Source: Qipengyuania xiapuensis (GTDB lineage Bacteria; Pseudomonadota; Alphaproteobacteria; Sphingomonadales; Sphingomonadaceae). Taken from it: DNA of 64,000 bases. A program made the translations under genes and the position numbers. The notes under the pieces are model-generated. The model was not told the origin of the DNA, searched no databases, and saw only the letters and a program-made list of their open reading frames with translations. The stretch covers positions 248,001 through 312,000 of the forward strand of contig NZ_JAIGNL010000001.1 of NCBI RefSeq assembly GCF_019711395.1. Reading direction: 5' to 3'. Of this stretch, positions 56,054-64,000 are shown in pieces. Each line of letters opens with the position of its first letter. Positions within the stretch are counted from its first letter, which is position 1.

Positions 56054-57628
56054 ATGGACGACGCGCACCTTCCCGATTCCATCCTCATCGTCGACTTCGG
56101 CAGCCAGGTCACCCAGCTCATCGCTCGCCGCGTGCGCGAGGCGGGGGTCTATTCCGAAATCGCACCCTTCAGCCAGGCGGAGGAGGCGTTCCACCGCCTG
56201 AAGCCCAAGGGCATCATCCTGTCGGGTTCTCCTGCAGGCGTCCCCGAGGAAGGCTCGCCGCGCGCTCCCGAAATTCTCTACGAGGCGGGCATCCCGATCC
56301 TCGGCATCTGCTATGGCCAGCAGGTCATGAGCCACCAGCTCGGCGGCGAGGTCCGCCCCGGTCATGAAACCGGCGAAGGCGGCGAATTCGGCCGCGCCTT
56401 CCTGACCGTCACCAAGGACTGCGCGCTGTTCGACGGCCTCTGGAAAGAGGGCGAGCGCCACCAGGTCTGGATGAGCCACGGCGACAAGGTCACCAAGTTC
56501 GCCCCCGGCTTCGAGATCGTCGCGATCTCCGACGGCGCGCCCTTCGCGGTTATCGCCGACGAGGATCGCAAATTCTACGGGACGCAGTTCCACCCCGAAG
56601 TCGTCCACACGCCTGATGGCGGCAAGCTGATCGCCAACTTCGTGCGCCACGTCTGCGGCCTCAAGGGCGACTGGACCATGGCCGCCTATCGCGAGACCAA
56701 GGTCCGCGAAATCCGCGAGCAGGTGGGTGACGGCAAGGTCATCTGCGGCCTGTCGGGCGGCGTCGACAGCTCGGTCGCCGCGATCCTCATCCACGAGGCG
56801 ATCGGCGAACAGCTGACTTGCGTCTTCGTCGACCACGGCCTGTTGCGCCTCAACGAGCGCGAGCAGGTCGAGACCATGTTCCGCGACCACTACAACATTC
56901 CGCTAGTGGTGGTGGACGCCGAGGACATGTTCATGGATGGCCTTGCCGGCGTCACCGACCCCGAGGCCAAGCGCAAGTTCATCGGCAAGACCTTCATCGA
57001 CGTGTTCGAAGCCGAGGCGAGAGCCGTGGGCGGCGCGGACTTCCTCGCCCAAGGGACGCTTTATCCTGACGTGATCGAAAGCGTCAGCTTCACCGGCGGG
57101 CCTTCGGTCACGATCAAGAGCCATCACAATGTCGGCGGCCTGCCCGAGCGCATGAACATGAAGCTCGTCGAGCCGCTGCGCGAGCTGTTCAAGGACGAGG
57201 TCCGCGAACTGGGCCGCGAGCTCGGCCTCCCCGACATGTTCGTTGGTCGCCACCCCTTCCCCGGCCCCGGTCTCGCGATCCGCATTCCGGGCGAGGTCAC
57301 CAAGGAACGCTGCGACATCCTGCGCAAGGCCGACGCGATCTATCTCGAGGAAATCCGCAATGCGGGTCTCTACGATGCGATCTGGCAGGCTTTTGCCGTG
57401 CTGTTGCCGGTCAAGACCGTCGGCGTGATGGGCGACGGGCGCACCTATGACAGCGTCTGCGGCCTACGCGCTGTGACCAGCACCGACGGCATGACCGCCG
57501 ATGTCTATCCCTTTGATGCCAGCTTCCTCACCGGTGTCGCCACACGCATCGTCAACGAGGTCCAGGGCATCAACCGCGTGGTCTACGACTATACGTCGAA
57601 GCCTCCGGGCACGATCGAGTGGGAGTAG
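56054..57628 (+). CDS. guaA: GMP synthase (glutamine-hydrolysing)
   Basis: It converts XMP to GMP using ATP and glutamine nitrogen. The 524-aa protein has the class I amidotransferase domain with the nucleophile in [15 protein letters not shown] and the His-x-Glu in [10 protein letters not shown]. The PP-loop ATP-pyrophosphatase [18 protein letters not shown] and the C-terminal dimer domain ending [14 protein letters not shown] follow. A hairpin with a T-run follows the stop. Confidence 0.98.
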   Translation: MDDAHLPDSILIVDFGSQVTQLIARRVREAGVYSEIAPFSQAEEAFHRLKPKGIILSGSPAGVPEEGSPRAPEILYEAGIPILGICYGQQVMSHQLGGEVRPGHETGEGGEFGRAFLTVTKDCALFDGLWKEGERHQVWMSHGDKVTKFAPGFEIVAISDGAPFAVIADEDRKFYGTQFHPEVVHTPDGGKLIANFVRHVCGLKGDWTMAAYRETKVREIREQVGDGKVICGLSGGVDSSVAAILIHEAIGEQLTCVFVDHGLLRLNEREQVETMFRDHYNIPLVVVDAEDMFMDGLAGVTDPEAKRKFIGKTFIDVFEAEARAVGGADFLAQGTLYPDVIESVSFTGGPSVTIKSHHNVGGLPERMNMKLVEPLRELFKDEVRELGRELGLPDMFVGRHPFPGPGLAIRIPGEVTKERCDILRKADAIYLEEIRNAGLYDAIWQAFAVLLPVKTVGVMGDGRTYDSVCGLRAVTSTDGMTADVYPFDASFLTGVATRIVNEVQGINRVVYDYTSKPPGTIEWE

Positions 57629-57641
57629 ATCGGGTGGTCAG

Positions 57642-57670
57642 GCCGATCGTGTTGATCAATCGGCTCTTTT
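57642..57670 (+). terminator. Terminator-like hairpin after guaA
   Basis: GCCGAT and ATCGGC form a 6-bp stem around an 11-nt loop, followed by TCTTTT. It lies 13 bases after the guaA stop and fits a weak rho-independent terminator. Confidence 0.5.
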
Positions 57671-57706
57671 CGTGAAAATGATGTCTCCAGTTGCCGGGAA
57701 GCAAAC

Positions 57707-58348
57707 GTGAAAATGGACGTAGTCAGCGAATACCACGATCTCGTTCGCAAGGACGTGCTGCCGTTCGTGCCGCAGGAAGCTGGCCGCGTGCTCGATATCG
57801 GCGGCGGTATCGGGGCGACCAGCGTCGCCCTGAAAGATTGCGGTTCGGCCAGCCACATCGTCCTGCTCGACCAGGTAGCCGACCAAGCCCTTCCCGCCGT
57901 GGATGCATCCCATGCGGTCGACCTCAACGATCTCGATGCGCTCGACGAGCTGCTGGGCAACGCGGGCCCGTTCGATACTGTCCTGTGCCTCGACGTGCTG
58001 GAACACCTGGTCGATCCCTGGGGCGTTGTCGCCATTATCGACAAGCACCTTTCGAAGGGTGGCGCCCTCGTGGTCAGCCTGCCCAACCTGTCGCACTGGA
58101 GCGTGACGGTGCCGCTCGTTTTCGCCGGTCAGTTCCGATATGCGGACAAGGGTATCAAAGATCGCACCCACCTGCGCTGGTTCTCGCGGGAAGGCGCGGT
58201 GGACCTCGTAGGCTCGTCGGGCCTCAGCATCGAACTGGTCCGCAGCCGCATCTGGAAGAAGGCGGAGCGGCTGGTCAACTTGCTGACCCTGAAGCTTTTC
58301 CAGCGGCACTTCACGGCGCAATATTTCGTGATCGGTCGCAAGACCTGA
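57707..58348 (+). CDS. Class I SAM-dependent methyltransferase
   Basis: The 213-aa protein has the SAM-binding loop RVLDIGGGIGATSVALKD, an acidic motif II-like LLDQVAD, and FDTVLCLDVLEHLVDPW, the LDVLEH block of the Methyltransf_11/23 families. The tail (DRTHLRWFSREGAVDLVGSS) resembles methyltransferases acting on sugars or lipids in polysaccharide clusters. GTG at 57707 has GGGAAG at good spacing. ATG two codons later is an alternative. Neighbours give no clue to the substrate. Confidence 0.85.
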   Translation: MKMDVVSEYHDLVRKDVLPFVPQEAGRVLDIGGGIGATSVALKDCGSASHIVLLDQVADQALPAVDASHAVDLNDLDALDELLGNAGPFDTVLCLDVLEHLVDPWGVVAIIDKHLSKGGALVVSLPNLSHWSVTVPLVFAGQFRYADKGIKDRTHLRWFSREGAVDLVGSSGLSIELVRSRIWKKAERLVNLLTLKLFQRHFTAQYFVIGRKT

Positions 58349-58416
58349 GGGCGCGGGTGCAGCCGAGCCGCGAATTCTCCACCCCCCGGTCCGCACGGAG
58401 CCTCTAGAGGCGCGCG

Positions 58417-59130
58417 ATGGAACTGCCCCTCGGCCCCGACCCCCGCACCGAGACCCTGCGCCGGTTGCAGGACCTGCTCGTCCAGCGCTTCGGCAGGATC
58501 GAGCGTGCGGCTGCCGAATGGCGGCGGCCCGAGTGGGTGCTGGTGCAGGGTGTGATCGGCGCGAGGACAAAGTCCGAAGTGTCGAACGCGGCAACCGACC
58601 GACTGTTGAAGCGCTACGGTTCGTGGGAGGCCGTAGCCGAGGCGCCGCTCGACGAATTGCAGGCTGAACTGGCCACACAAACCTATCCCAACATCGCCGC
58701 CGAGAGACTGAAAGGCAGCTTGAGCGCGCTGGTCGAGTTGCGCGGGTCGGTCGACCTCTCCCACCTTGCCGGCATGGAGACTTTGCCGGCGATGCGTTGG
58801 CTCGAGCAGCTACCCGGTATCGGGCGCAAGATCGCGGCGGGCGTCATGAACGCCTCCACCCTGGATCGCCGGGCGATCGTGCTCGACGGTCATCACACAC
58901 GGATCCTCCAGCGCATGGGACTGGTCCCGCCCAAGGCGAATACCGACCGCGCTTTCGAGGCGATCATGCCGGTCATGCCCGAGGAATGGAACGGCGGCGA
59001 TTTCGACGAGCACCACTTGCTGATGAAGAAACTGGGCCAGACCTGGTGTCGCCCTGCCGCGCCCGAGTGCGCAGACTGCCTTGCGCTCTCCCTGTGCAAG
59101 ACCGGAACCGAGCGCGTCGGCAACCGCTGA
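58417..59130 (+). CDS. Endonuclease III-like DNA glycosylase paralogue
   Basis: The 237-aa protein has the helix-hairpin-helix LPGIGRKIAAGVMNAS, with Lys at the lyase position. The catalytic Asp is in IVLDGHHTRILQRMGLVP, where Nth has VDTHVxRV. A C-terminal 4Fe-4S loop has spacing C-x6-C-x2-C-x5-C (CRPAAPECADCLALSLC). The N-terminal half is longer and differs from Nth. It is a separate branch of the HhH-GPD family, sometimes annotated as DNA lyase or endonuclease III. It lies 6 bases before the true nth and points the same way, so two related repair enzymes are co-expressed. Confidence 0.87.
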   Translation: MELPLGPDPRTETLRRLQDLLVQRFGRIERAAAEWRRPEWVLVQGVIGARTKSEVSNAATDRLLKRYGSWEAVAEAPLDELQAELATQTYPNIAAERLKGSLSALVELRGSVDLSHLAGMETLPAMRWLEQLPGIGRKIAAGVMNASTLDRRAIVLDGHHTRILQRMGLVPPKANTDRAFEAIMPVMPEEWNGGDFDEHHLLMKKLGQTWCRPAAPECADCLALSLCKTGTERVGNR

Positions 59131-59136
59131 GAGGGC

Positions 59137-59796
59137 ATGCTGGACGCGCAACAGGTCGACGAAGTCTATCGCATCCTCGCGCGCGAGATGCCCGGGCGTA
59201 CACGCGGCGCCAAGGGACCGAAGGGCCAGCCCGATGCTTTTCGTTCCTGCATCTCCTGCATGCTGTCGGCCCAGTCGCTCGACCGGAACACGGCCAAGGC
59301 CAGCCGCGCGCTTTTCGCGCAGGCAGCGACGCCGGAGGAAATGCTGGAGCTGGATGACCGCGACATCGCCGCCGCGATCAAGCCCTGCGGTCTCTACAAC
59401 AACAAGACCCGCTCCATCCGCCGCTTCTGCGAGGCGCTGATCGGTGAGCATGGCGGGGTGGTGCCGGACACGCGCGAAGGGCTGATGAGCCTCCCCGGCA
59501 TCGGCCGCAAATGCGCCGACATCGTGATGAGTTTCACTTTCGGGAAAGACGTGATCGCGGTCGACACGCATGTGCACCGGGTGTGCAACCGTATCGGTCT
59601 GACCGACGCCAAGACCGCTGAAAAGACGGCCGAACAGCTAGAGGCGCGCTCGCCCGACTGGGCGCTGGCGGACGGGCATTTCTGGCTCATCCAGTTCGGC
59701 AAGAAGGTGTGCACGTCACGCGCACCGAAATGCGAGCGTTGCCCGGTCGCAAGGCATTGCGAGTTCTATGGGGCACAGCTAAGCCAAGGCGCATGA
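59137..59796 (+). CDS. nth: Endonuclease III
   Basis: A DNA glycosylase/AP lyase that removes oxidised pyrimidines. The 219-aa protein has the HhH motif LPGIGRKCADIVMSF with the catalytic Lys, the Asp in VIAVDTHVHRVCNRIGL, and the 4Fe-4S loop CTSRAPKCERCPVARHC (C-x6-C-x2-C-x5-C). MLSAQSLDRNTAKASRALF matches the LS(A/S)Q(T/S)xD segment of Nth. GAGAGGG precedes the ATG. Its stop overlaps the next gene by 4 bases (ATGA). Confidence 0.94.
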   Translation: MLDAQQVDEVYRILAREMPGRTRGAKGPKGQPDAFRSCISCMLSAQSLDRNTAKASRALFAQAATPEEMLELDDRDIAAAIKPCGLYNNKTRSIRRFCEALIGEHGGVVPDTREGLMSLPGIGRKCADIVMSFTFGKDVIAVDTHVHRVCNRIGLTDAKTAEKTAEQLEARSPDWALADGHFWLIQFGKKVCTSRAPKCERCPVARHCEFYGAQLSQGA

Positions 59797-60578
59797 GTTG
59801 GGATGATTATTTCGCTGCGGATGCAGGCGGGGCAGAGGCCGAAGGCCGGGGCAAGAAACGTACCGTCACGGTCGGTTGGACCGTAAGGTTCGGCAAGAGC
59901 GATGCCATCTGGGGGCCGCCACAGTCATTCAGCAGGAGCGATCCCAAGGCGAAGAGCGCCAAATCGATCCAGGCCTGTCCCGCGGCTATCGATTTCGACC
60001 GGCGGCACTTCATCATTCCGTGCCCGGTCGACATCAACCTCGCCTTCGTGCGCGATGCGCAGGGCCGGCTCCAACTGACCGATGCCGACGGTGACCAGTC
60101 GCCGATGCGGCCGCAGGGGCGCGCGAACCTTTTCCAGCTCCAGCCGCCGAACGAGTGGCGCCATCCCGAACGGCCGATCCTGCAGTTCACAGCCCCTTAC
60201 GTGTTCGTCGCGGACGAGCCCTGCTGGGTGGCGCAGACCGAACCCTATATGCACTGGTTCCCCGAGCGGCGGCCGGGCGTCGCAATGGGCGGACGCTATC
60301 CGATCCATATCTGGCCGAGGCCGCTCGCCTGGGCTTTCGAATGGTACGATTTGTCGAAGCCGCTCAGGCTTAAGCGCGGCGAGCCCTGGTTCTACGTCCA
60401 TTTCGAGACCGAGAACCCCGGCGCGCATGTGCGCCTGGTCGAGCAGGAAATGACCGACGAGCTTACGAAGTATCTCGATTCGATTATCGATGTGTCGAAC
60501 TACGTCAACAAGACCTACGGCCTGTTCGGCGAGGCACAGCGTATCCGGCCCGAGAAACTACTCAAGCCCAAGGGATAA
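59793..60578 (+). CDS. Unknown protein coupled to nth
   Basis: The 261-aa soluble protein is not recognised with confidence. A DUF6065-like family is possible. It has aromatic-rich segments (FIIPCPVDINLAFVRDAQGR, then VAQTEPYMHWFPERRPG, then YPIHIWPRPLAWAFEWYDLS, then GEPWFYVHFETENPGAHVR) and ends in helices. The IPCPVDI and HFETENP stretches look conserved. Similar 2-oxoglutarate/beta-sandwich-like proteins occur near phage head or hydroxylase genes, but nothing here proves that. It starts in an ATGA overlap with nth, so it is expressed with the repair genes. Confidence 0.75.
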   Translation: MSWDDYFAADAGGAEAEGRGKKRTVTVGWTVRFGKSDAIWGPPQSFSRSDPKAKSAKSIQACPAAIDFDRRHFIIPCPVDINLAFVRDAQGRLQLTDADGDQSPMRPQGRANLFQLQPPNEWRHPERPILQFTAPYVFVADEPCWVAQTEPYMHWFPERRPGVAMGGRYPIHIWPRPLAWAFEWYDLSKPLRLKRGEPWFYVHFETENPGAHVRLVEQEMTDELTKYLDSIIDVSNYVNKTYGLFGEAQRIRPEKLLKPKG

Positions 60579-60593
60579 CCGCTTTCGGGTCGA

Positions 60594-61019
60594 TCAGCCT
60601 TCCGCGTCGGGGAGGCGATAGGGCACGAAATCGTCGAGGAAGATGACGCCGGAGAAGAAATGGCCGGCGCGGCTGTATGTCTCGACCTGGTCGGTCCGGC
60701 ACAGCTGCGAGGCCGAGAACTTGCGGATCACAAGATAGTCGAAATCGTCGATCGCATCGGGCGTCTTGGTATAGTTGACCCAGATTGTCTTGCCCGCACG
60801 GTAAACCAAAGCGGTATCGTCGATCTGGACGAGGCTGCGCGAGGGGATCGTGCGGATGCAACGCTCCGGCTCGCCGGCCACGCGGCCCTCTAGCATCTTG
60901 GCGAGGCGTTTTTCGCCCTTCGTCATTTCTGCAGGCTGCTCGGCAGGTTCTTCCGCCTGTACGGCAGGAGCGGCGAGAAGGCCGAAGGCTGCGGCCGAAA
61001 GGGCAAGGCGTTTGATCAT
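60594..61019 (-). CDS. Secreted small protein, unknown
   Basis: The 141-aa product has a signal peptide (RLALSAAAFGLLAAPAVQA), a Glu/Pro-rich segment and a globular part with two cysteines (ERCIRTIPSRSLVQIDDTAL, then RKFSASQLCRTDQVETYSR). These could form a disulfide in the periplasm. YLVIRKFSASQLC and VIFLDDFVPYRLP look like conserved beta-strands of a sphingomonad-specific family. Function is unknown. Convergent with the unknown gene downstream of nth. Confidence 0.75.
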   Translation of the reverse strand: MIKRLALSAAAFGLLAAPAVQAEEPAEQPAEMTKGEKRLAKMLEGRVAGEPERCIRTIPSRSLVQIDDTALVYRAGKTIWVNYTKTPDAIDDFDYLVIRKFSASQLCRTDQVETYSRAGHFFSGVIFLDDFVPYRLPDAEG

Positions 61020-61095
61020 GGCGAGTCTCCAGATTGCAGGGTGACTATGTATCAGACAACGCCTGAACCTGCGATGAGTTGCCCCTCTCTCCCGG

Positions 61096-62523
61096 TCAGG
61101 CGGTGCCGCCCACGGTGAGTCCGTCGATCAGCAATGTCGGCTGGCCGACGCCTGCGGGTACGCTCTGTCCGCCCTTGCCGCAGATGCCGATACCTTCATC
61201 GAGAGTCATGTCGTTGCCGATACCGGTCACGCGGGTGAGGACGCTGGGCCCGTCGCCGATCAGCGTGGCGCCCTTGATCGGTGCGACGATCTTGCCCTTC
61301 TCGACCTTGTAGGCCTCGGTGCAGGCGAAGACGAACTTGCCGCTGGTGATGTCGACCTGCCCGCCGCCGAAGCTGGTGGCGTAGATCCCGTCGTCGACGC
61401 GGCTGAGCAGTTCTTCCGGATCGTCATTGCCGCTCTGCATGAAGGTGTTGGTCATGCGCGGCATTGGCGCGTGCTGGTAGCTTTCGCGGCGCCCGTTGCC
61501 GGTTGCCTCGACCCCCATCAGGCGCGCGTTGAGGCGGTCCTGCATGTAGCCCTTGAGGATGCCGTCCTCGATCAGCACTGTCTCGCGGGTCGGCGTGCCT
61601 TCGTCGTCGATGCTCAGCGAACCCCGACGTTCGGCCATGCTGCCATCGTCGATCACTGTGACGCCGGGTGCGGCGACACGTTCGCCGATCCGGCCCGAAA
61701 AGGCGCTGGTGCCCTTGCGATTGAAATCGCCCTCGAGCCCGTGGCCGACCGCCTCGTGCAGCAGCACTCCGGGCCAGCCGGGGCCGAGCAGCACGGTCTG
61801 TTCGCCGGCGGGCGCGGCCACGCTGTCGAGGTTGACGAGCGCCTGGCGCACCGCCTCGTCGATCGCGCGCATCCATGCGCCTTCGTCGAACAGGCGGTCG
61901 TAGAGATAGCGTCCGCCCATGCCGAAGAAGCCGGTCTCGCGGCGGCCGTTCTGTTCGGCGACCACCTGGATGTTGAGGCGCACCAGCGGCCGGATGTCGC
62001 GCGCGGTGTAGCCATCGGGCCGCACGATCTCGACCACGCTCCAGTTGGCGAGCAGGCTGGCGGACACCTGCGCTACGCGCGGGTCCTTCGCGCGGGCGAC
62101 CGCGTCGATCTTTTCCAAGAGCGCGACCTTTTCCTCGAACGGAACGAGGTCGAGCGGGCAGGCGTCGGTGTAGAGGTGGCGGTTGGTCCGCTCGGGCGGT
62201 GCGGCGAGCGGGCTTTGCGTCGCATCGAGCAGCTTCAGCGTCTCGCCCGCACGCTGGATAGCGGCGGCGCTGATCTCGTTGGCATGGGCAAAGCCGGTGG
62301 TCTCGCCCGAAACACCGCGCAAGCCGAAACCCGAATCGCGCGAATAGTCGGCGGTCTTCAGCCGACCATCGTCGAATCCGAATGCTTCGGATGCGGTGAA
62401 CTGGAGATAGAGCTCGCCGTCATCGCAGGGCGTCAGCAGCTTGCGGGTGAGCGCCTGTGCCTCTTCGGGGCTGAGCTTGTTGCCGTAAACGAGTGCGAGC
62501 GGATCGGTGATCGGTGCGGTCAT
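61096..62523 (-). CDS. tldD: Metalloprotease TldD
   Basis: TldD with TldE forms a zinc protease that degrades unfolded peptides and matures peptide antibiotics or modifies toxins. The 475-aa protein has the HExxxH zinc motif in LLHEAVGHGLEGDFNRKGTS, the third ligand Cys in the C-terminal VFACTEAYKVEKG, and conserved GSDSMAERRG-like GSMAERRGSLSIDDEGTP. Length fits TldD (481 aa) rather than TldE. tldE is not in the window. A CHCC zinc-finger gene lies 53 bases upstream on the same strand. Confidence 0.95.
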   Translation of the reverse strand: MTAPITDPLALVYGNKLSPEEAQALTRKLLTPCDDGELYLQFTASEAFGFDDGRLKTADYSRDSGFGLRGVSGETTGFAHANEISAAAIQRAGETLKLLDATQSPLAAPPERTNRHLYTDACPLDLVPFEEKVALLEKIDAVARAKDPRVAQVSASLLANWSVVEIVRPDGYTARDIRPLVRLNIQVVAEQNGRRETGFFGMGGRYLYDRLFDEGAWMRAIDEAVRQALVNLDSVAAPAGEQTVLLGPGWPGVLLHEAVGHGLEGDFNRKGTSAFSGRIGERVAAPGVTVIDDGSMAERRGSLSIDDEGTPTRETVLIEDGILKGYMQDRLNARLMGVEATGNGRRESYQHAPMPRMTNTFMQSGNDDPEELLSRVDDGIYATSFGGGQVDITSGKFVFACTEAYKVEKGKIVAPIKGATLIGDGPSVLTRVTGIGNDMTLDEGIGICGKGGQSVPAGVGQPTLLIDGLTVGGTA

Positions 62524-62575
62524 GCGCCCTATGTAGGAAGGCGCGGCCTGCTTGGCGAGGCCCTAGGGACCGCGC

Positions 62576-62836
62576 TTACCGGTGGCCGGGATCGCCGCCT
62601 TCGGAAATATCCATGAGCGTCGACTGGTCGACGCCGTCGGCCGGGCCGCCTTCGAGGACGAAGCGACGATCGCAATAGCCGCAATCGACATAGCCGTGCT
62701 CGTCGATCTGCAGGTACACCTTGGGATGACCCAGGGCAGCAGCGCGATAATTCTTGCCGGTGCGGATATCGGTCGCACCGTCGCACCACACGCGGCGCGT
62801 GGTGACCTTGGACACTTCGGGAGGAGGCAGACTCAT
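62576..62836 (-). CDS. CHCC zinc-finger protein (NDUFS6-like)
   Basis: The 86-aa protein has a zf-CHCC domain with VWCDGATD, GHPKVYLQID and VDCGYCDRRFVLEGG, giving Cys, His, Cys, Cys ligands. In alphaproteobacteria this small protein is the counterpart of the mitochondrial complex I subunit NDUFS6. GGAGGAGGC-like bases precede the ATG. It shares direction with tldD. No nuo genes are in the window. Confidence 0.9.
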   Translation of the reverse strand: MSLPPPEVSKVTTRRVWCDGATDIRTGKNYRAAALGHPKVYLQIDEHGYVDCGYCDRRFVLEGGPADGVDQSTLMDISEGGDPGHR

Positions 62837-62890
62837 GGAGAGCGCCGATAATGGGTTTTGTCGAACCGCTCAAGCGCCTAGGGCACTCGC

Positions 62891-63829
62891 ATGAGCACTC
62901 CGCCAGCAATCCGGATCGACAATCTCGTCAAACGCTATGCGCCCAACGGCAAGGGTGACGAGGGCAAGCTCGCATTGAAAGGCGTGAGCTTCGACGTGCC
63001 GCAGGGCGGCGTCTTCGGACTGCTCGGCCCCAATGGCGCGGGCAAGTCGACGCTGATCAACATCCTCGCCGGCCTCGTGCGCAAGACCAGTGGCAACGCG
63101 GAGATCTGGGGCTTCGACATCGACGAGCAGCCGCGCAATGCGAAGCGTTCGATCGGGATCGTCCCGCAGGAGATCGTCTTCGATCCCTTCTTCACGCCTT
63201 ACGAGGTGCTGGAGAATGTCGGCGGTTTCTACGGCATCGGCAAGGCCGACCGCCGCAGCGAGGAACTGCTCGCCGCAGTGCATCTTGCCGACAAGCGCGA
63301 TGCCTATGCCCGCACGCTGTCGGGCGGGATGAAACGCCGCCTGCTGATTGCCAAGGCCATGGTGCATTCACCGCCGATCCTCGTACTCGACGAGCCGACC
63401 GCCGGGGTCGACGTCGAATTGCGCCGGCAGCTGTGGGAGCTCGTGCAAGAACTCAATGCCGAGGGTGTGACGGTCGTTCTGACCACGCACTACCTCGAAG
63501 AGGCCGAGCAGCTGTGCGACCGGATCGCCATCATCAATCACGGTGAACTTATCGCCAACAAGCCGACCCGCGAACTCGTCGGCATGGCGCGCGAGAAGAT
63601 TGTTTCGGTGAGCGTCGACAAGGACCTGGGCGGTCCGATCATGGAGGAGGCCTTCCTCAAGGCCGAGGTCGTCGAGCCGCGCCGGCTCGACATCACCTAT
63701 GACCGCGACAAGGCGAGCGCCGGGCAGGTGCTTGCGCTCGTCCAAAGCCATGGATACGGGATCGAGGACGTCACGACGCGCGAGGCCGACCTCGAAGACG
63801 TTTTCGTGCAGTTGACCGGCGCAGGCTGA
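62891..63829 (+). CDS. ABC-2 type transporter ATP-binding protein
   Basis: The 312-aa ATPase has Walker A LLGPNGAGKSTLINIL, the Q-loop VPQEIVFDPFFTPYE, the signature LSGGMKRRLLIAKAMV, Walker B ILVLDEPTAGVD and the switch His in LTTHYLEEAEQL. The rest of the chain after residue about 220 (IMEEAFLKAEVVEPRRLDIT) is the C-terminal extension typical of ABC-2 drug/lipid/polysaccharide exporters. No permease lies next to it. The gene downstream is on the opposite strand, so the membrane partner must be elsewhere. Confidence 0.9.
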   Translation: MSTPPAIRIDNLVKRYAPNGKGDEGKLALKGVSFDVPQGGVFGLLGPNGAGKSTLINILAGLVRKTSGNAEIWGFDIDEQPRNAKRSIGIVPQEIVFDPFFTPYEVLENVGGFYGIGKADRRSEELLAAVHLADKRDAYARTLSGGMKRRLLIAKAMVHSPPILVLDEPTAGVDVELRRQLWELVQELNAEGVTVVLTTHYLEEAEQLCDRIAIINHGELIANKPTRELVGMAREKIVSVSVDKDLGGPIMEEAFLKAEVVEPRRLDITYDRDKASAGQVLALVQSHGYGIEDVTTREADLEDVFVQLTGAG

Positions 63830-63852
63830 GCCGCGCCGGAACTGTCAATCGG

Positions 63853-64000
63853 TCAAACGAAAGTGCGCGGGCCGAGCCCTGCGTCCTTTACGCGCAGCAC
63901 TTCCCAGACATGCGGCTCGACCTCTTCCATCGGTGCCCTGCAGCACTTGCATTTGCCGACATGCATGCCGCCGGCCTTGCGCATATTGGTTGAATCGACC
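63853..64000 (-). CDS. 3' end of an unknown Cys-rich protein gene
   Basis: The minus strand from the window edge is open to a TGA at 63853-63855, encoding a tail of about 48 residues with KAGGMHVGKCKCCRAPMEEV and ending GLGPRTFV. The C-x-C-C cluster suggests metal binding. The start lies beyond the edge, so the gene's size and family are unknown. Only 23 bases separate it from the convergent ABC gene. Confidence 0.6.
   Translation of the reverse strand, partial: VDSTNMRKAGGMHVGKCKCCRAPMEEVEPHVWEVLRVKDAGLGPRTFV

Overview
The window is chromosomal DNA from a GC-rich alphaproteobacterium, most likely Sphingomonadales, family Erythrobacteraceae (Erythrobacter/Qipengyuania type). This is inferred from overall gene content and protein style: DUF3576 and GIN-domain lipoproteins, an rnd-lptC-lptA string, ftsEX followed by a YdcF-like gene, and a long RHH-less PutA. 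No rRNA, plasmid, prophage, IS element or CRISPR array is visible. Nearly all of it is dense core genome, with genes often overlapping by 1-4 bases.

Layout. 1-2.4 kb: the end of an acetoacetyl-CoA reductase (PHB synthesis), an exported beta-rich protein and a DUF3576 lipoprotein. 2.4-6.5 kb: leuS-lptE-holA. 6.5-9.5 kb (minus): rnd-lptC-lptA plus a coupled uncharacterised nucleotidyltransferase in the place where lptB is common. 9.5-12 kb: ung, a small WYL-like protein, a DksA/TraR zinc finger and an acyltransferase. 12.2-18.3 kb (minus): gltBD. 18.5-24 kb: an acidic membrane protein, a MaoC hydratase, a thiolase, DUF5996, a GIN-domain lipoprotein and DUF4126. 24-27.5 kb: metX-metW, hisC and plsC. 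27.5-29.7 kb (minus): ftsE-ftsX-ydcF. 29.9-35.5 kb: a zinc-ribbon membrane protein, tRNA-Leu(GAG), a TPR/beta-barrel NfrA-like protein, and a patatin divergent from an FAD oxidoreductase. 35.5-44.7 kb: a divergent PEP carboxylase, mtnP-glpD, putA and a secreted possible permuted-papain protein. 44.7-49.2 kb (minus): an AI-2E-family permease, gyrB and a PIG-L deacetylase. 49.2-53 kb: sdaA, a ZIP transporter and an acyl-CoA synthetase. 53-56 kb: a small accessory-looking cassette, a TIR-transmembrane-TPR protein with a lower-GC partner gene. 56-64 kb: guaA, a methyltransferase, two endonuclease III paralogues, an unknown protein, tldD, a CHCC zinc finger, an ABC ATPase and the end of a Cys-rich gene.

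How the genes connect. Several belong to central carbon/nitrogen flux: gltBD, putA, sdaA, ppc, glpD, and the PHB/thioester genes phaB, maoC and thiolase. A shared palindrome CTGC-N3-GCAG lies upstream of gltB and ppc, and a weaker copy lies at the start of the WYL-like gene. It matches the known type of PhaR (PHB-sensing repressor) operator. This suggests, as inference, a regulon linking carbon storage to glutamate synthesis and anaplerosis. The strongest candidate for an undescribed system is the TIR-TM-TPR protein and its downstream partner (53371-55963).
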